From Bacteroidota bacterium (GTDB taxonomy: Bacteria > Bacteroidota > Bacteroidia > Chitinophagales > Chitinophagaceae): a stretch of 64,000 nt of DNA. Below, in pieces: positions 62,101 through 64,000 of the stretch; position 1 is the first letter of the stretch; every line of letters starts with the position of its first letter. The stretch lies in contig VGFK01000006.1 of NCBI GenBank assembly GCA_016868895.1, positions 19,021-83,020 on the forward strand. The letters are read 5' to 3'. Made by a program: the position numbers and the translations under genes. A model generated the notes under the pieces. It saw only the letters and a program-made list of their open reading frames with translations, ran no database searches and was not told the DNA's origin.

Positions 62101-64000
62101 GCTATCCCTCCTTGATTGACAAACTTCCAAGGGTATGTTAGTGTTAGAAATAATGTATCAGATGGCGATGATGTCAATTTATTGTTATCTACAACTTGAA
62201 GAATAAAGTAATATCTGCCTGGGTCAAGCTGAGTAAAGTATTTCGTTCCTATAATTAAACCAGTTTCGGGGTTTAATAAATTTCCTCCATTTTTATTCGC
62301 TTCTATCACAGTATAGGATTGTCCGGGTATTCCAGTCAATGATACAGTACCAATTTTTAACAAGTAGTTTAAGGAATTTGTAGGAGTAAGATCGTCTTTG
62401 CCAGGCTCCCATGAAACAATAATTCTTCCATCTCCAAAATCTTGAATTTGTGGTTTATTTGGCTTTAATGGTGACGTATTTTTTCTTTCAGGCTCAAATG
62501 TATAAATCTCAGAAAGTACTTGCCCCCCCAACGCTGCTGGTCTTTGACCACTGATTACTAAGTCCAAATCTCCATCATTGTCATAATCTGCCCAAGAAAA
62601 TGCAGATCTGTCAAGATTCGGAATAATCGCAAATGACTTTTTCTCAAAACCCGCACCGCTTCCTGTATTCATAAAAAATACCGTTCTGGGCTTTGCTTGC
62701 TGATCTGTTCCAGAAATTAGTATATCTAAATCTCCGTCATTTTCAAAATCCGCAACACGTATTTTGCCTGATAAACTGTCAAGATTTACCACAGATTGAA
62801 AACCATTGGGGCCTCCATATATAATACGTGAAATCCTGGATATGTTCGTTCCACTTTCAACTCCTCCAGAAGCAATTATGTCTGTCCAACCATCTGCATT
62901 AATATCTGCTGATTCAATTGAGGCGTTACGCAAAGCCCACTCAGCGTAATATCTTATGTTTGATCCACTAAAATTATTTGTTTGATTGCTATTATAGAGT
63001 GTATTGGTAACTACACCAGCTGAAGACCCACTGGCTCTACCACTAAAAATCAAGTCCTGGTCACCGTCATTATCATAATCAACCCAATGAATTTCAGAAT
63101 AAAGTGGATCAGAGGGGCCACCTTGATTAGGGAATAATCTTCTTTCAATTGAAAAAGTTCCTTTTCCATTGTTATTATAAATGGTCAATCGAGATAACCC
63201 TTGATTATCAATACCTGAAAGAGCCATATCTAAGTCTCCATCATTATCATGATCGCCAAATGCTAAATCACCTTCCCTAGTTGAAACAATATCAATCATT
63301 TCATTAAAAGTAAAGGTTCCTTTTCCATCATTTTTAAATAAGAATGTTGCAAGGTTATTGGTTGCAGATGTTCTTTGACCTGACGCAATCAAGTCTATAT
63401 CCCCATCGTTGTCAATGTCTGCAAATTTCATTGCACCTTTGAACAACTGGGGCACTTTAGTTCTATCGAAAACTTCGGTAAATACCCCATTGGTGTTCTT
63501 ATAAAGCTGGAAGAAAATCCCTGGTGTCTCACCCATTGCAGCAAGGTCTAAGTCTCCATCACTATCGATATCGCCCCATACAAATCGAGGATTGACCATT
63601 TGTGGTAAGAAAGAGGTCTTTTTGACTAATGCATTAGATGCCTTTATATTACTAAGCCCGGTATAATTACCTGATTTTAATCTTATAATTATTGCATAGT
63701 ATTGAACTGTTTCTGAACTCAATGTATCTCGAATCACATCTGTAAATGACTGATTTCCGAACGAACGCCTATAACTATTGAGAATTGTTAGTGCTTTATT
63801 AGTCGACCGATATACTATAATTGAATCAATTAAGGTTTTATCATAGAAGTTCCAAGGTATAAAAATTGAATCACCGCTTCTTTGGATATCATCCAAGAAA
63901 GGCGATGGTACAGAATTGTTATTTTCCACCGCACCTAAGTCAGGTAGGCTTCCACTTGGATTAGGTCGAACCGTGCCAGCAAAATCCCTCGGTGATCTTG
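59199..64000 (-). CDS. Giant T9SS-secreted protein: FG-GAP/VCBS blades, Fn3-like and Ig-like domains, C-terminal sorting domain (5' end outside window)
   Basis: 14 DxDxDG-type blades; four Cys-containing Ig-like repeats; T9SS type A tail VYPNPITG...AKILDMQGRVV...GIYYVVLNWGVNQQIVFKVMKQ; frame stays open past the listed GTG start. Confidence 0.92.
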   Translation of the reverse strand, partial: RSPRDFAGTVRPNPSGSLPDLGAVENNNSVPSPFLDDIQRSGDSIFIPWNFYDKTLIDSIIVYRSTNKALTILNSYRRSFGNQSFTDVIRDTLSSETVQYYAIIIRLKSGNYTGLSNIKASNALVKKTSFLPQMVNPRFVWGDIDSDGDLDLAAMGETPGIFFQLYKNTNGVFTEVFDRTKVPQLFKGAMKFADIDNDGDIDLIASGQRTSATNNLATFLFKNDGKGTFTFNEMIDIVSTREGDLAFGDHDNDGDLDMALSGIDNQGLSRLTIYNNNGKGTFSIERRLFPNQGGPSDPLYSEIHWVDYDNDGDQDLIFSGRASGSSAGVVTNTLYNSNQTNNFSGSNIRYYAEWALRNASIESADINADGWTDIIASGGVESGTNISRISRIIYGGPNGFQSVVNLDSLSGKIRVADFENDGDLDILISGTDQQAKPRTVFFMNTGSGAGFEKKSFAIIPNLDRSAFSWADYDNDGDLDLVISGQRPAALGGQVLSEIYTFEPERKNTSPLKPNKPQIQDFGDGRIIVSWEPGKDDLTPTNSLNYLLKIGTVSLTGIPGQSYTVIEANKNGGNLLNPETGLIIGTKYFTQLDPGRYYFILQVVDNNKLTSSPSDTLFLTLTYPWKFVNQGGIADATIYPNFRLSAKWGDIDRDNDYDFLYGGSIYESNKINYTVSNYDFPESYLLNGSTETFALYKPNIKWHDVTQDGVADLIVSSTDPINPSNATLPKFRLNIYKNDPRLSETGRGRLSRLSLGLEDSIYLGNTRFKISDLNNDGKPDILIAGVDKSGQSKIHIFTTGPLSTDKNTPPGFKFSRLKTNLDSILIAQQSYDLNFDFGDVDGDSDNDFVAFYKNEQGDLISRTYLNTGINYTTGKITFVQSSKFNFEPLDFSSIDLIDYDKDGDLDLLTSGRSFTSGQKFYIYESRNGDFVNISNPIQSFENAKLNFGDINNDGYSDLIYTGTREGTGLISKIAIFNPTTKGFVEQSQFLFGNEFSDLNIEFGDFDADSDLDILVNGRISSTTSRDLFRVYKNVQNESARVITALGSFTNSGNRPFYQDNISTESSTDRTFTSALVEATASDQFIENAAPTTPSNLKQQIISRVGDVYKVRFSWDSAADDHTPSEGLSYELRVGTAPGTVDEVVSLSLPTGYRMVPEEGNTGRKRVWDIDLKPGTYYWSVQSVDASFAGSPFAPEIKFTFDPNGQLCDLGVPTLTLSGQSTFCQGDSVRLIATSRQNIQWFLNDNLLSAATDSVLTVLSSGTYKIKYASATCSTAFSVPIIVNVTPRPVVGSITASATNVCVGSSSLLTASSDSVFQWYRNDTLMSVAGTKSISVSQSGSYSFISKVNGCTSAKSPGVTVSVNPLPTASFTMSASVICEGSKVTLNATSGQGYAYQWQRNGVNISGATSSSFSAGETGRYGLIVTSNGCSATAKSDTLTVNPIPARPTITKEGVELISSNTSGNQWYLEGNTLNGATSQRYRPTGSGNHTVKTTVNGCTAEMSETYYFVITATVDLSNGQYIKVYPNPITGASEELTVDWSLGTVSKVNAKILDMQGRVVSEKKLTTVDRKLKLTGKLGIYYVVLNWGVNQQIVFKVMKQ

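Noticed and set aside
63927-63929. GTG as start codon of the giant T9SS protein
   Set aside because: The reading frame continues to the window edge with protein-like sequence ending in a DLGAVE motif, so the real start lies outside.
1-64000. CRISPR array, restriction-modification, toxin-antitoxin or prophage defence locus
   Set aside because: No regularly spaced repeats, Cas, methyltransferase, transposase, integrase or phage structural genes recognisable in the ORFs. EVE and HNH genes are present but not in a defence-like cluster.

Overview
The window is 64 kb from a Bacteroidota chromosome. Support for this comes from T9SS sorting signals, TAnnTTTG -7 boxes, and DUF5686/DUF4199/DUF1599 families; Cytophagales/Chitinophagales-like is my guess. 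It is mostly dense housekeeping DNA: purC, ychF, folB, rpmI-rplT, arginine decarboxylase, lgt, yajQ, rpmE2, tpiA, lepA, pyrC-like, tRNA-Pro(GGG), ubiD-like, ndk, nrnA-like, folP, recF, pdhA, gyrA, cutC, serA, hppA. No CRISPR array, transposase, integrase or rRNA was found. Items most worth a second look: (1) a glycosyltransferase ORF fused in frame, across an internal signal-peptide-like segment, to a second secreted-type domain; (2) a dihydroorotase homologue that has lost nearly all metal ligands; (3) a coupled five-gene envelope operon (Tat glycosylasparaginase, CutC, PSD1 dihaem protein, Tat DUF1501, DUF2231-LRR) in which the last protein appears to lack its usual cytochrome module; (4) a giant T9SS protein with two sets of exactly seven FG-GAP/VCBS blades, running off the right edge; (5) a small islet after tRNA-Pro with three tandem 11-bp repeats and a signal-peptide HNH nuclease; (6) a structured leader before rpmI-rplT; (7) a non-canonical Lgt signature; (8) an internally duplicated DUF1599 protein. 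All calls are by eye from sequence and ORF translations; no database search was run.
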